The notes under the pieces are model-generated. The model did no database searches. It was not told where the DNA came from and saw only the letters and a list, made by a program, of their open reading frames with translations. Source: Parabacteroides sp. 52 (lineage in GTDB: Bacteria; Bacteroidota; Bacteroidia; Bacteroidales; Tannerellaceae). Taken from it: DNA of 64,000 nucleotides. The translations under genes were made by a program, and so were the position numbers. The stretch is from positions 57,969-121,968 of the forward strand of contig NZ_QVMG01000006.1 of assembly GCF_010500925.1 (NCBI RefSeq), read 5' to 3'. Positions 1 to 8,084 of this stretch are shown one piece after another (position 1 is the stretch's first letter; the number at the start of each line of letters is the position of its first letter).

Positions 1-1
1 C

Positions 2-778
2 TCCTACTCCAGCGGCTTCCGTGCCCCACAGGCCTTTGACGAAGATTTGCATATCACAGCTGTGGGGGGTGATGTGGTATTGATCGAATTATCCGATGAT
101 CTGAAAGAGGAAAATTCCCAAAGCATCAGCGCTTCTGTGGATTTCTACCGCCGCCAGGGAGCAACCCAGACCAATTTCCTTATTGAAGGTTTTTATACAG
201 ATCTCAGAGACGTCTTCGTGCTCGAAGAAAAAGGAGAAAACGAAGAAGGCAATATGGTCATGGAACGACGCAACGGCAAAGGGGCCCGTGTTATGGGTAT
301 CAACCTCGAAGGCAAAGTAGCTTACTCCTGGATGCAATTTCAGGCCGGTGCCACCCTGCAACGCAGCCGTTACAAAGAGGCCGAACAATGGAGCAGCAAC
401 AAAAAAATAGCCCCTCAAAAGAAAATGTTCCGCTCACCGGATGTATATGGCTATTTCACCAGCACCCTCACCCCCGTCAAACGTCTCTCTGCCTCCCTTA
501 CCGGAACGTATACGGGAAGTATGTTGGTGCAACACATGAAAGGGTATATCCCGGAAGACAGAGAAGAGAAAACACCTGACTTTTTTGATATGAATATCAA
601 AGTCGCTTATGATTTCCCTTTATACAAAACGACAGTTTTCCAACTGAACGCAGGGGTGCAAAACATATTCAACGCCTTTCAGGATGATTTCGATAAACAC
701 GAAAACAGAGATTCCGGCTATATCTATGGCCCCGGATTGCCTCGTAGCTTCTTTGTCGGATGTAAAATATCTTATTAA
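2..778 (+). CDS. TonB-dependent outer-membrane receptor, C-terminal part (5' end outside window)
   Basis: The frame is open from the first base of the window, so this is the last 258 residues of a longer protein. The opening residues read YSSGFRAPQAFDEDLH, the conserved barrel region of TonB-dependent receptors, followed by alternating beta-strand sequence and a terminal aromatic residue (last residue Tyr), which is the usual outer-membrane barrel signature. Family knowledge: these barrels import siderophores, cobalamin or glycans with energy from TonB-ExbBD. The substrate cannot be told because the plug domain lies outside the window. A 108-bp palindromic element begins seven bases after the stop codon. 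Confidence 0.85.
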   Translation, partial: SYSSGFRAPQAFDEDLHITAVGGDVVLIELSDDLKEENSQSISASVDFYRRQGATQTNFLIEGFYTDLRDVFVLEEKGENEEGNMVMERRNGKGARVMGINLEGKVAYSWMQFQAGATLQRSRYKEAEQWSSNKKIAPQKKMFRSPDVYGYFTSTLTPVKRLSASLTGTYTGSMLVQHMKGYIPEDREEKTPDFFDMNIKVAYDFPLYKTTVFQLNAGVQNIFNAFQDDFDKHENRDSGYIYGPGLPRSFFVGCKISY

Positions 779-784
779 AACTGG

Positions 785-892
785 GGAGAATTCTATTGCC
801 GATGGGCATCAGCAATATTGCTGAAGCCCATCGACAATATTGCTGAACAGCATCGTCAATATTGCCGATGCCCATCGGCAATAGAATTATCC
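785..892. repeat. 108-bp four-unit palindromic element, copy 1
   Basis: The element is bounded by an inverted repeat: GGAGAATTCTATTGCC at the left and GGCAATAGAATTATCC at the right. Inside are four 22-bp units, each built on an imperfect palindrome of the type TGCCGATGGGCATCGGCA, separated by ATAT. It starts 7 bp after the receptor stop. Two further copies of identical length lie at 46095 and 60844. It may act as a 3' hairpin or terminator, or be a small mobile repeat; this is inference. Confidence 0.85.
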
Positions 893-989
893 TTATAATA
901 TGCTCTTAAAATACAGGAATAACGGATCATTTTAGGGGAGATCTGGTTTATAAATAGACAGAAAGGCGTCTTGCTTTCTTTCCTGGTAT

Positions 990-1078
990 ATATAAAAAAG
1001 AAAAGGTTGTCATCGCGACAACCAATCTTCATTGTTAACCTTAAAATCTAATACCATGAAAAACACAGTGCAAATATA
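990..1078 (-). ncRNA. probable stand-alone small RNA with its own promoter and terminator
   Basis: On the minus strand a TATATTTG (-7) box lies at 1078-1071. It is followed about 45 bp later by a hairpin, GGTTGTC (loop GCGAT) GACAACC at 1023-1005, and then a T-rich tract (1004-990). The predicted transcript would run from about 1066 to 992, roughly 75 nt. Both neighbouring genes are on the plus strand, so this promoter-terminator pair belongs to neither. No reading frame of useful length lies inside. It may belong to one of the Bacteroidales-specific RNA families, which I cannot verify here. The rest of 893-1237 shows nothing clear. Confidence 0.5.
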
Positions 1079-1237
1079 AGCATTTTATGTTATGCAGCAT
1101 AAAAACAGCTCTAATTAGTGGCCGTTTTTAACCCTATTTAACACAAACATGTCGTAAAACACATTTTCCCACCACACAAATATGCCATAAGTTGTTATAT
1201 CAAACGTTTTAAAAGGCATGCCCTGTCAGGTTTTTCT

Positions 1238-1245
1238 TACCTTTG
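1238..1245 (+). promoter_or_regulatory. -7 promoter box TACCTTTG for the 1298 glycosyltransferase
   Basis: It matches the Bacteroidetes -7 consensus TAnnTTTG exactly. The start of transcription would be near 1251, giving a leader of about 47 nt to the ATG at 1298. Confidence 0.55.
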
Positions 1246-1297
1246 TTTATTCAATGCATCAAATTCCATTTTGTCACAACAAAAGAAAGACAAGCCA

Positions 1298-2755
1298 ATG
1301 AAAAGAATAGATTGCTTCATCGCGTATGAAGATTTTTGCAATACCCAACAAACCGTCAAGCAATTACTGGAATCTGCTTTCGTCAATAACATCTACCTGA
1401 TAACAACAAATCCAAAGGCGCAGACAATTTCTCCGGCGCATATACTTCCGGTTGAAAAGAGAACGAATAGCTCCCTGATCCGCCTGATAGCCCAAAAGGC
1501 CCAAAGCGATTATGTGTTATTCTATAACAAAGAGCAGGTTTTACAACCCGGATTGTTTGCCCTCGAACGCTTTGTCACTATTGCCGACGATACACAAGCC
1601 GGCATGGTCTATTCTGATTATTTTGAGATCAAAGAAGGGAAATGCACTATGCATCCGGTTATTGATTATCAAAAGGGGAGCTTACGGGATGATTTCAACT
1701 TCGGGTCTGTCCTATTATACAAAACCCAAGCGTTGAAAGAAGCGGCAGAAGCCATGCATACCGACTATATGTATGCCGGATTATATGATTTACGCTTAAA
1801 AGTTTCTCAGAAATATCCCTTAGTCCATATCAATGAATACCTGTATACGGTATTGGAAAAGGACACACGAAAGTCCGGAGAAAAGATATTCGACTATGTC
1901 GATCCCAAGAACCGGGCCGTGCAGATTGAAATGGAAAAGGCATGCACTATGCACTTAAAAGAAATAGGCGGATACCTGCCTCCTGCCTGCAAGACAGTAG
2001 ACTTCGACCTAGAGACATTCCCCGTAGAAGCGTCTGTAATCATACCCGTCCGCAACCGAGAACGTACCATCAAAGAGGCTATCGACTCGGTATTGAAACA
2101 AAGGGCCTCTTTTGCATACAACCTGATTATCATTGATAACCACTCAACCGACCAAACAACGCAAATCATCGAGAGCTATGCAGAGAATCCCCAAGTGATT
2201 CTTATTCGTCCCGATCGGGAGGACTTAGGAATCGGTGGCTGCTGGAACACTGGCGTACACCATCCGGCTTGCGGCAAATTTGCCATTCAATTGGATAGCG
2301 ACGATGTATATAGCGATGAGAATACCCTGCAGAAAATAGTGGATGCCTTTTACGATCAGCAATGCGCCATGGTCGTAGGCACTTACCGGATGACAAACTT
2401 TCAGATGGAAACCATTCCACCCGGCATCATTGACCACCGGGAATGGACCCCGGAAAACGGGAAAAACAATGCCTTGCGCATCAATGGACTCGGTGCTCCC
2501 CGCGCATTTTACACCCCGTTGCTTCGCCAAATCAATCTGCCCAACACCAGTTATGGCGAAGACTATGCCCTGGGACTGCGCATCAGCCGGGAATATCGGA
2601 TCGGACGCATATACGATGTGCTCTATCTCTGCCGCCGTTGGGAAGACAATTCGGATGCCTCATTGGATGTTCTGAAAATGAACACCCACAACACATACAA
2701 AGACAAAATAAGAACCTGGGAATTAGAAGCCCGTATACATAAAATGAAAATATGA
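1298..2755 (+). CDS. glycosyltransferase, family 2, with an additional N-terminal glycosyltransferase-like region
   Basis: The protein has 485 residues. Residues from about 244 form a standard GT-A fold: VSVIIPVRNRE-type start, a DNHSTD stretch, and the metal-binding acidic motif D333-S-D335-D336. Residues 1-240 look like a second, degenerate nucleotide-sugar transferase-like region with a YSDYFE segment. I chose the ATG at 1298 over the upstream TTG at 1271, because ATG is far commoner and the first nine codons add no conserved sequence. The protein is predicted cytoplasmic with no membrane segment. Its stop codon overlaps the start of the next gene (ATGA), so the two are translationally coupled. 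The sugar donor and acceptor are unknown. Confidence 0.8.
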   Translation: MKRIDCFIAYEDFCNTQQTVKQLLESAFVNNIYLITTNPKAQTISPAHILPVEKRTNSSLIRLIAQKAQSDYVLFYNKEQVLQPGLFALERFVTIADDTQAGMVYSDYFEIKEGKCTMHPVIDYQKGSLRDDFNFGSVLLYKTQALKEAAEAMHTDYMYAGLYDLRLKVSQKYPLVHINEYLYTVLEKDTRKSGEKIFDYVDPKNRAVQIEMEKACTMHLKEIGGYLPPACKTVDFDLETFPVEASVIIPVRNRERTIKEAIDSVLKQRASFAYNLIIIDNHSTDQTTQIIESYAENPQVILIRPDREDLGIGGCWNTGVHHPACGKFAIQLDSDDVYSDENTLQKIVDAFYDQQCAMVVGTYRMTNFQMETIPPGIIDHREWTPENGKNNALRINGLGAPRAFYTPLLRQINLPNTSYGEDYALGLRISREYRIGRIYDVLYLCRRWEDNSDASLDVLKMNTHNTYKDKIRTWELEARIHKMKI

Positions 2756-3723
2756 TGCCCGAGACAAACACGTATTCCGCCGAAGCCATCCGATTATTGA
2801 ACAGGCAACTAAAGGAATGGCCCTTGGCGAATAAAAACTTTCTTCTGTTAAAGTCTATACGGTTAAAGACATTTGAGATGGATGGATTTACTATAAAAGT
2901 CCAATTCACCCCCTCCCGGATGCTCTCAAGCAATGCCAAGGTGGATATGTTTTCCCTGAAAGAAAGAAAGTGTTTTTTATGCTCTCACCACCTTCCACCC
3001 GAACAGGAAAAGAGAGTCTGGAAGGCAAAGTATTTGTTGTTAGTCAATCCCTATCCGATCTTCCCGGAGCATTTCACGATTCCCTCTATAGAGCATGTCG
3101 ACCAACGGATCCTGCATCGCTTTGAAGACTTTTTGGAACTGGCGCATGCCCTGGATGCCTTTACTGTTTTTTACAACGGGCCTAAAAGTGGGGCTTCTGC
3201 TCCCGATCACGCGCATTTCCAGGCTGTCACGCGCCATATTATGCCTATAGACGATGAGGTGTATACGCGGATTGAAGAGGGACAAAGACTTATTCAACTA
3301 CCGGGAGGAACCTTATATCAACTCACCCATTACCTACGCAACGGATTTGTAATCAAGGCGCAAACAATCGAAGCGGCCCATACCCTATTCAAGCTGGTGT
3401 ACAAACATCTTGTCGTAAAACCCGACGAAGTAGAACCCGGCATGAATATGTTCGCACACTACCAGAACGGAACCTGGACGATCACGATCATTCCACGTAA
3501 AAAACATCGCCCCTGGCAGTTCGCAGCAAAAGGAGAAGAACGTTTATTATCCAGCCCGGGGGCTGCCGATATAGGAGGCCTCTTTGTGACCGCCCGAGAG
3601 GAAGATTTTGAAAAGATCCGGAAAGATTTATTGGAGGATATTTACAGTCAGGTTTGTTTCAATGACACCGAAATTGCCGAAATTGCCAAAAAAATAACTG
3701 CAAATGCCCCTAAAGGCCATTAA
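2752..3723 (+). CDS. DUF4922-type HIT-superfamily protein (phosphorylase/nucleotidyltransferase-like)
   Basis: The protein has 323 residues. Residues 152-157 read DHAHFQ, which gives an H-x-H-x-Q motif at H153, H155 and Q157. This pattern is the active-site signature of the GalT/Ap4A-phosphorylase branch of the histidine triad superfamily. The middle segment (EHFTIPSIEHV, then SGASAPDHAHFQ) fits DUF4922 proteins of Bacteroidales, which resemble GDP-sugar or dinucleotide phosphorylases. The start ATG overlaps the glycosyltransferase stop codon by four bases, so the two products are probably made together, and a role in nucleotide-sugar metabolism is a reasonable guess. The substrate is not known. 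Confidence 0.65.
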   Translation: MMPETNTYSAEAIRLLNRQLKEWPLANKNFLLLKSIRLKTFEMDGFTIKVQFTPSRMLSSNAKVDMFSLKERKCFLCSHHLPPEQEKRVWKAKYLLLVNPYPIFPEHFTIPSIEHVDQRILHRFEDFLELAHALDAFTVFYNGPKSGASAPDHAHFQAVTRHIMPIDDEVYTRIEEGQRLIQLPGGTLYQLTHYLRNGFVIKAQTIEAAHTLFKLVYKHLVVKPDEVEPGMNMFAHYQNGTWTITIIPRKKHRPWQFAAKGEERLLSSPGAADIGGLFVTAREEDFEKIRKDLLEDIYSQVCFNDTEIAEIAKKITANAPKGH

Positions 3724-3760
3724 TTATTAGAAAAATGGATAAGATAATGAATTTGTTAAT

Positions 3761-3768
3761 TATCTTTG
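3761..3768 (+). promoter_or_regulatory. -7 promoter box TATCTTTG upstream of lpxK
   Basis: Exact TAnnTTTG match. It lies 58 bp before the lpxK ATG and outside any gene, so lpxK-thiL probably has its own promoter. Confidence 0.6.
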
Positions 3769-3825
3769 CCGTAAACAAAAAGTATCACATTCTTTGTATA
3801 ATGTGAAGAAATAGTTAGTTACGGA

Positions 3826-4932
3826 ATGCCTTCTGACAGCGCAATAAAACCAAAGTATTACCTGGCTCCATTCGCCTTTTTCTATGGACTGGGAGTGCGA
3901 TTAAGAAACCAGCTATTCAACTGGGGAATATTACCGGTTGAACGCTATCCCGTGCCCGTTATCTGCATTGGCAATCTGACTGTCGGTGGCACCGGCAAAA
4001 CACCCCATACGGAATACTTGATCCGTATGCTTCAGAAACGATACAAAATAGCCGTACTTAGCAGAGGTTATAAACGCAAATCCTCCGGTTATCTGTTGGC
4101 TACAACTGAAAGTACCAGCGAAGATATAGGAGACGAACCGTATCAGATAAAACGCAAATTCCCGCATATCTTATTGGCTGTCGACTCGGATCGCCGGCGA
4201 GGCATACGCAACCTATTGGCTTTGCCGGAAGAAAAAAAACCGGAGGTGATCTTATTGGATGACGGCTTTCAACACAGGTATGTCAAACCGTCTTTGTCTA
4301 TACTACTGACCGATTATCACCGGCTGTTCTATTACGACAAACTTCTTCCCGTAGGGCGTTTGCGCGAACATGCCGACGCCGTCCGACGAACCGATATTGT
4401 CATCGTAACAAAATGCGAGAAAGATCTCAAACCCATTGAATACCGGATTATCGAAGATGATTTAAAGCTTTTCGCCCACCAGGAATTATTCTTTACCCGG
4501 GTGATCTATGACGACCTAAAGCCGGTTTTTCCTGAAGCTTCTCCACGCGTATTGCGAGACATCAGAAGGAATGATGATGTCTTGGTGATTTCAGGCATAG
4601 CCTCTTCGGCTCCTTTTGTGGAAGAGATCAGCAGGTACTCCAAAAAAGTGACCGCAATAAACTATCCGGATCATCACTCTTTTGAAAAACAAGATATACA
4701 GAAGTTGAGATCCCTCTTTGACAAAATGACTTCAACGGAAAAACTGATTATCGTCACCGAAAAAGATGCGGCTCGTTTATTAAATAACCCGTATATGCCG
4801 GAAGAATGGAAACCGGTCTTATATGCCTTACCGATCACTGTCACTTTTTGTGGCAAGCGGGAAACACTCTTTGATCAAATAATATTGAAACACATTAAAG
4901 ATATTCAGCACAAAGGATTTGCTGATTTCTAA
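3826..4932 (+). CDS. lpxK: tetraacyldisaccharide 4'-kinase (lipid A)
   Basis: LpxK phosphorylates the 4' position of the tetraacyl disaccharide lipid A precursor at the inner face of the inner membrane. The protein has 368 residues, normal for the family. A hydrophobic N-terminal stretch (PFAFFYGLGVRLRNQLF) is the membrane anchor. It is followed by the P-loop GGTGKT at residues 54-59 within IGNLTVGGTGKTPH, the VLSRGYKR segment, and the LLDDGFQHR motif that carries the catalytic acidic residues. It is followed after 11 bp by thiL. In many Bacteroidales a purine nucleoside phosphorylase gene sits between these two; none is present here. Confidence 0.95.
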   Translation: MPSDSAIKPKYYLAPFAFFYGLGVRLRNQLFNWGILPVERYPVPVICIGNLTVGGTGKTPHTEYLIRMLQKRYKIAVLSRGYKRKSSGYLLATTESTSEDIGDEPYQIKRKFPHILLAVDSDRRRGIRNLLALPEEKKPEVILLDDGFQHRYVKPSLSILLTDYHRLFYYDKLLPVGRLREHADAVRRTDIVIVTKCEKDLKPIEYRIIEDDLKLFAHQELFFTRVIYDDLKPVFPEASPRVLRDIRRNDDVLVISGIASSAPFVEEISRYSKKVTAINYPDHHSFEKQDIQKLRSLFDKMTSTEKLIIVTEKDAARLLNNPYMPEEWKPVLYALPITVTFCGKRETLFDQIILKHIKDIQHKGFADF

Positions 4933-4943
4933 CAGATAAAAAT

Positions 4944-5975
4944 ATGAGTAACCGAACAGAAATAGCCTCCTTAGGCGAATTTGGCTTGATACGCCATCTC
5001 ACAGATCGTTTAGAAATAAAAAACAAAAGTACCCTCATGGGAGTGGGCGATGATGCCGCAGTTCTTGATTATAAAGATAAACAAGTATTGGTAACTACCG
5101 ACCTCTTATTAGAAGGGATCCATTTCGATCTGATGTATGTACCGTTAAAACATCTGGGGTATAAATCGGCCGCGGTCAACTTCTCGGACATTTATGCCAT
5201 GAACGGAAGACCTAAACAAATAACGGTATCTATCGGTATTTCCAAACGTTTCTCCGTGGAAGATTTAGAAGATTTTTATACCGGACTAAAGCTGGCCTGT
5301 GATATCTATGGAGTAGACTTGGTGGGAGGGGATACTTCCGCCTCCTTAACAGGATTAGCCATCAGCATCACCTGTCTGGGCGAAGGCGATAAAAACAAAG
5401 TAGTCTATCGAAACGGTGCAAAAGAAACAGATCTCATCTGTGTATCAGGTGATTTAGGCGCTGCCTATATGGGACTCCAACTATTGGAACGGGAAAAAAA
5501 GATATACAACGGAGAAAAAGATTTTGCCCCCGACTTTGCCGGAAAAGAATATCTTCTGGAAAGACAATTAAAGCCGGAAGCGCGCAAAGACATGGTAGAC
5601 CTGCTCGATAAAGCCGGAATCATACCCTCCGCGATGATCGATATATCCGACGGTCTTTCTTCCGAATTATTACATATCTCCCGGGAAAGCAAAGTGGGCT
5701 GTCGCATCTATGAGGACAAAATCCCCATTGATTTCCAAACCGCAGCCTTGGCCGAACAATTCAATATGAACCTAATCACCGCGGCCCTCAACGGAGGAGA
5801 AGACTATGAATTATTATTCACCGTCCCCCTCTCCTACCATGAGAAAGTATCTGAATTAGAAGGCATACACATCATCGGCCACATCACCAAAGCCGAACTA
5901 GGCAACTATCTGGTAGGCCGTGACGGAGGTGAAGTCGAATTAAGAGCCCAAGGCTGGAACTCCCTCAATGCATAG
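4944..5975 (+). CDS. thiL: thiamine-monophosphate kinase
   Basis: ThiL phosphorylates thiamine monophosphate to thiamine diphosphate, the active cofactor, using ATP in the cytoplasm. The protein has 343 residues, as expected. Visible motifs are GVGDDAAVLD (residues 33-42, metal/phosphate-binding aspartates D36 and D37), VTTDLLLEGIHFD, the KSAAVNFSDIYAMNG segment typical of the PurM/ThiL fold, GGDTSAS, and DISDGLSSELLHI. The glycine-rich end GGEDYELLF is also characteristic. It lies 11 bp behind lpxK and is probably co-transcribed with it. No TPP riboswitch-like sequence is visible upstream. Confidence 0.95.
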   Translation: MSNRTEIASLGEFGLIRHLTDRLEIKNKSTLMGVGDDAAVLDYKDKQVLVTTDLLLEGIHFDLMYVPLKHLGYKSAAVNFSDIYAMNGRPKQITVSIGISKRFSVEDLEDFYTGLKLACDIYGVDLVGGDTSASLTGLAISITCLGEGDKNKVVYRNGAKETDLICVSGDLGAAYMGLQLLEREKKIYNGEKDFAPDFAGKEYLLERQLKPEARKDMVDLLDKAGIIPSAMIDISDGLSSELLHISRESKVGCRIYEDKIPIDFQTAALAEQFNMNLITAALNGGEDYELLFTVPLSYHEKVSELEGIHIIGHITKAELGNYLVGRDGGEVELRAQGWNSLNA

Positions 5976-6023
5976 TCTTATAGAAAAAAGCGCATAAAAC
6001 ATTGCATATTCAAAAAATCCCCC

Positions 6024-6031
6024 TATCTTTG
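6024..6031 (+). promoter_or_regulatory. -7 promoter box TATCTTTG of tRNA-Phe
   Basis: Exact TAnnTTTG match, 28 bp before the tRNA 5' end, consistent with transcription starting near 6037 and a short 5' leader removed by RNase P. Confidence 0.65.
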
Positions 6032-6058
6032 CACCCGTATTGAAAAACCAGTGCAAAT

Positions 6059-6131
6059 GGTGCCATAGCTCAGTTGGTAGAGCAAAGGACTGAAAATCCT
6101 TGTGTCCCCGGTTCGATTCCTGGTGGCACCA
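6059..6131 (+). tRNA. tRNA-Phe (anticodon GAA)
   Basis: A complete cloverleaf can be drawn. The acceptor arm GGTGCCA (6059-6065) pairs with TGGCACC (6124-6130), followed by discriminator A at 6131. The D arm contains AGCTCAGTTGGTAGAGC. The anticodon stem AAGGA/TCCTT encloses the loop CTGAAAA with anticodon GAA at 6092-6094. The T loop is TTCGATT. The middle pair of the T stem (C6109 against T6121) is a C-U mismatch. CCA is probably added after transcription. The 3' end is the attachment site of islands A and B. Confidence 0.95.
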
Positions 6132-6132
6132 C
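6111..6132 (+). repeat. attL-like copy of the tRNA-Phe 3' end (left end of island A)
   Basis: These 22 bp (starting GTTCGATTCCTGG) form the T loop and 3' acceptor strand of the tRNA. They recur exactly at 22103-22124, and the last 19 bp recur at 30793-30811. The identity with the third copy continues past the tRNA through a hairpin to about 6190. Confidence 0.85.
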
Positions 6133-6156
6133 GAATGAGAAAAGCAAAAAAAGAGA

Positions 6157-6195
6157 AAATCCCTGAAAGTCAATCACTTTCAGGGATTTTTGTTT
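6157..6195 (+). terminator. rho-independent terminator behind tRNA-Phe
   Basis: CCCTGAAAGT (6161-6170) pairs with ACTTTCAGGG (6176-6185), followed by ATTTTTGTTTT. A nearly identical hairpin follows the third att copy at 30.84 kb, and a related one follows the middle copy. Confidence 0.8.
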
Positions 6196-6245
6196 TCTCA
6201 CGAAAGTGCAAAATAGGGCAAAAAATAACGTTCTTGGTGGCGTAA

Positions 6246-6281
6246 TCGGTGACTTTTTCGAGACTATTAAAAATAGTCACC
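6246..6281. promoter_or_regulatory. possible integrase arm site and inverted repeat near attL
   Basis: GGTGACT (6248-6254) and AGTCACC (6275-6281) form an inverted repeat. The 23 bp at 6246-6268 match 22030-22052 near the right end at 20 of 23 positions in the same orientation. Their position at both ends suggests integrase or excisionase binding; this is inference. Confidence 0.4.
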
Positions 6282-6343
6282 AATTTGATTTTAATTCGCT
6301 GGTATGATGCATTTTGCATAAGTTTTATTCAGGCTTATTTCCG

Positions 6344-6351
6344 TAATTTTG
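6344..6351 (+). promoter_or_regulatory. -7 promoter box TAATTTTG of the integrase gene
   Basis: TAnnTTTG match 22 bp before the ATG at 6373. An AAAGGAA ribosome-binding-like stretch lies between them. Confidence 0.5.
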
Positions 6352-6372
6352 AACCATTAAAATTGAAAGGAA

Positions 6373-7593
6373 ATGAGAAGAAATTCATTTGGAATTTTGT
6401 TCTTCTTAAAGAAGAACCAGTTGCTTAAGAGTGGAGAAGCTCCCGTAAGCATGAGAATCACTGTCAATGGACAACGTGAGGAGATTCGCACGAAAAAAAG
6501 TATTAATCCTTCGCTTTGGAATCAAGCCAAAGAATGTTCCAGAGGTCGCGATAGAAAGTCCAGAGACCTTAACGACTACATTGAATCGGCACAGATAAGA
6601 CTATCACAACTCTTCAATACTATGGAACAGGACGGTAAAACGATTACTGCCAAGATTCTGCGAAATAAATTCTTGGGGATGGATGAAGAAGACCGCAAAA
6701 CCTTAGTCGCTTTTTTCAATGAACATAACGAACAATGCCGCAAGCTAATCGGAATAGATTATGTGGATATTACAATCAGGCGGTATGAATGTTGCGCCCG
6801 CTATCTGCAAGAGCTTATTCGTGAAAAATACGGTGAAGACGACCTGCTATTGAGGGAGGTTAATAGTGAATTTGTCCGCAGTTTTGAGTTCTTTATGAAA
6901 ACGGAGAAGAGATGTGCACAGAATACGGTTATTCGTTATATGAAATGCTTTAAGAAGGTGATTCACTTGGCAATTGCTAATGAATATATAGTTCGCAATC
7001 CGTTTGCTGGAATTAAATTTCATGAAGTTCCGGTCAATAAAGAGTTCCTGACAATGGACGAAATCAATCGGCTTGCCGAAAAAGAATTTAAAATTCACCG
7101 ATTGGAGTTGGTGCGGGATGTCTTTTTATTTTGCATATACACCGGACTGGCATTCATTGATGTTTATAATCTGAGGAAAGAACATATTGTAATGGACAAC
7201 AATGGTAATCCTTGGATTCGTAAAACCCGTGAAAAGACAAACAATATGTGTAACATTCCATTATTAAGCGTTCCTATTAAAATTTTGGCGAAGTACGAAA
7301 ATCATCCGATTTGTTTGGAAAAAGGCGTTTTACTTCCAGTAATGTGCAATCAACGCATGAATTCATACTTGAAAGAAATTGCTGATTTATGCGAAATTAA
7401 GAAGCATCTGACTACGCATACAGCACGCCACACGGCGGCTTCGGTAATTTTTTTGGCAAATAATGTATCGTTGTCCAATGTGGCAAAAATGCTCGGTCAT
7501 TCCAATACCCGCATGACGCAACATTATGCCAAAGTGTTGGATCAAAGTATTTTAAAAGATATGCAAGAGGTTGAGCTGAGAATAAACAGTTAG
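6373..7593 (+). CDS. tyrosine recombinase/integrase of island A
   Basis: The protein has 406 residues in the layout of Bacteroidales integrases: an N-terminal arm-type domain (1-90), a SAM-like core-binding domain (about 105-215) and a C-terminal catalytic domain. Catalytic residues seen are H349 and R352 in HTARH, H376 in LGHSNTRM, and the nucleophile Y385 in TQHYAKV. At the position of the first catalytic arginine the motif is TGLAFIDV, with alanine (residue 260). Loss of that arginine is known from related Bacteroides integrases such as IntDOT, so it need not mean loss of activity. It probably catalyses insertion into and excision from the tRNA-Phe 3' end beside which it lies. Confidence 0.92.
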   Translation: MRRNSFGILFFLKKNQLLKSGEAPVSMRITVNGQREEIRTKKSINPSLWNQAKECSRGRDRKSRDLNDYIESAQIRLSQLFNTMEQDGKTITAKILRNKFLGMDEEDRKTLVAFFNEHNEQCRKLIGIDYVDITIRRYECCARYLQELIREKYGEDDLLLREVNSEFVRSFEFFMKTEKRCAQNTVIRYMKCFKKVIHLAIANEYIVRNPFAGIKFHEVPVNKEFLTMDEINRLAEKEFKIHRLELVRDVFLFCIYTGLAFIDVYNLRKEHIVMDNNGNPWIRKTREKTNNMCNIPLLSVPIKILAKYENHPICLEKGVLLPVMCNQRMNSYLKEIADLCEIKKHLTTHTARHTAASVIFLANNVSLSNVAKMLGHSNTRMTQHYAKVLDQSILKDMQEVELRINS

Positions 7594-7620
7594 AATGTCT
7601 AATTCCAAATTTTCCTTCTC

Positions 7621-7771
7621 TTTAACCGATATACAAAGATATGCTCCGACCTAAAACACAAGACCAAGCTTCGTTTCCGATAAAAATCTTCCGAATCCTA
7701 TGGATTAGTGTATTTTTATCGGAAAGTCTTGCTTATTTAGTTCTCCGCATAGAAGATGCATATCGGTTGAA
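7621..7771. repeat. nested inverted repeats between the convergent integrase and excisionase-like genes
   Basis: The inner arms TTTCCGATAAAAAT (7674-7687) and its exact complement (7712-7725) form a 14-bp stem. Outer arms TTTAACCGATAT (7621-7632) and 7760-7771 pair at 11 of 12 positions. The structure lies between two convergent transcription units, so a bidirectional terminator is the simplest explanation. Confidence 0.6.
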
Positions 7772-7784
7772 AAGAAGAAAAACA

Positions 7785-8084
7785 TTAACCTAAAGTTTTT
7801 CGATACCCTTCGTCCAACATACGCTGAATATCCGACTCCCGATAGAGTATTTTTCCGCCCAACTTACAATAGGGCAATAGACCTTCGTCTCGATAATTCT
7901 GTAAAACACGACGGCTCAACTTTAAACGTTCTGATACTTCTCTGTCAGTCAGATAACGTTCTCCCTTCAGCATTGGACGATAATTTTTAGTCAGATTATC
8001 CAAGCCATCCAGCATATTTTCAAGGGATTTAAAGAACGATACGATCCGTTCGTCGCTATGCGTTATCAAATTATCATTTTTCAT
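7785..8084 (-). CDS. excisionase-like helix-turn-helix protein (MerR-type HTH_17)
   Basis: The protein has 99 residues. The C-terminal half reads LTDREVSERLKLSRRVLQNYRD, then LLPYCKLGGKILYRESDI. This is the winged helix-turn-helix of excisionase/HTH_17 proteins found beside integrases of Bacteroides mobilisable elements. An N-terminal helix of about 40 residues may serve dimerisation. Its ATG overlaps the stop codon of the upstream paralogue by one base (TAATG), which indicates translational coupling. A role in excision directionality or control of the transfer genes is inferred from context and family, not from any site seen. Confidence 0.75.
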   Translation of the reverse strand: MKNDNLITHSDERIVSFFKSLENMLDGLDNLTKNYRPMLKGERYLTDREVSERLKLSRRVLQNYRDEGLLPYCKLGGKILYRESDIQRMLDEGYRKTLG

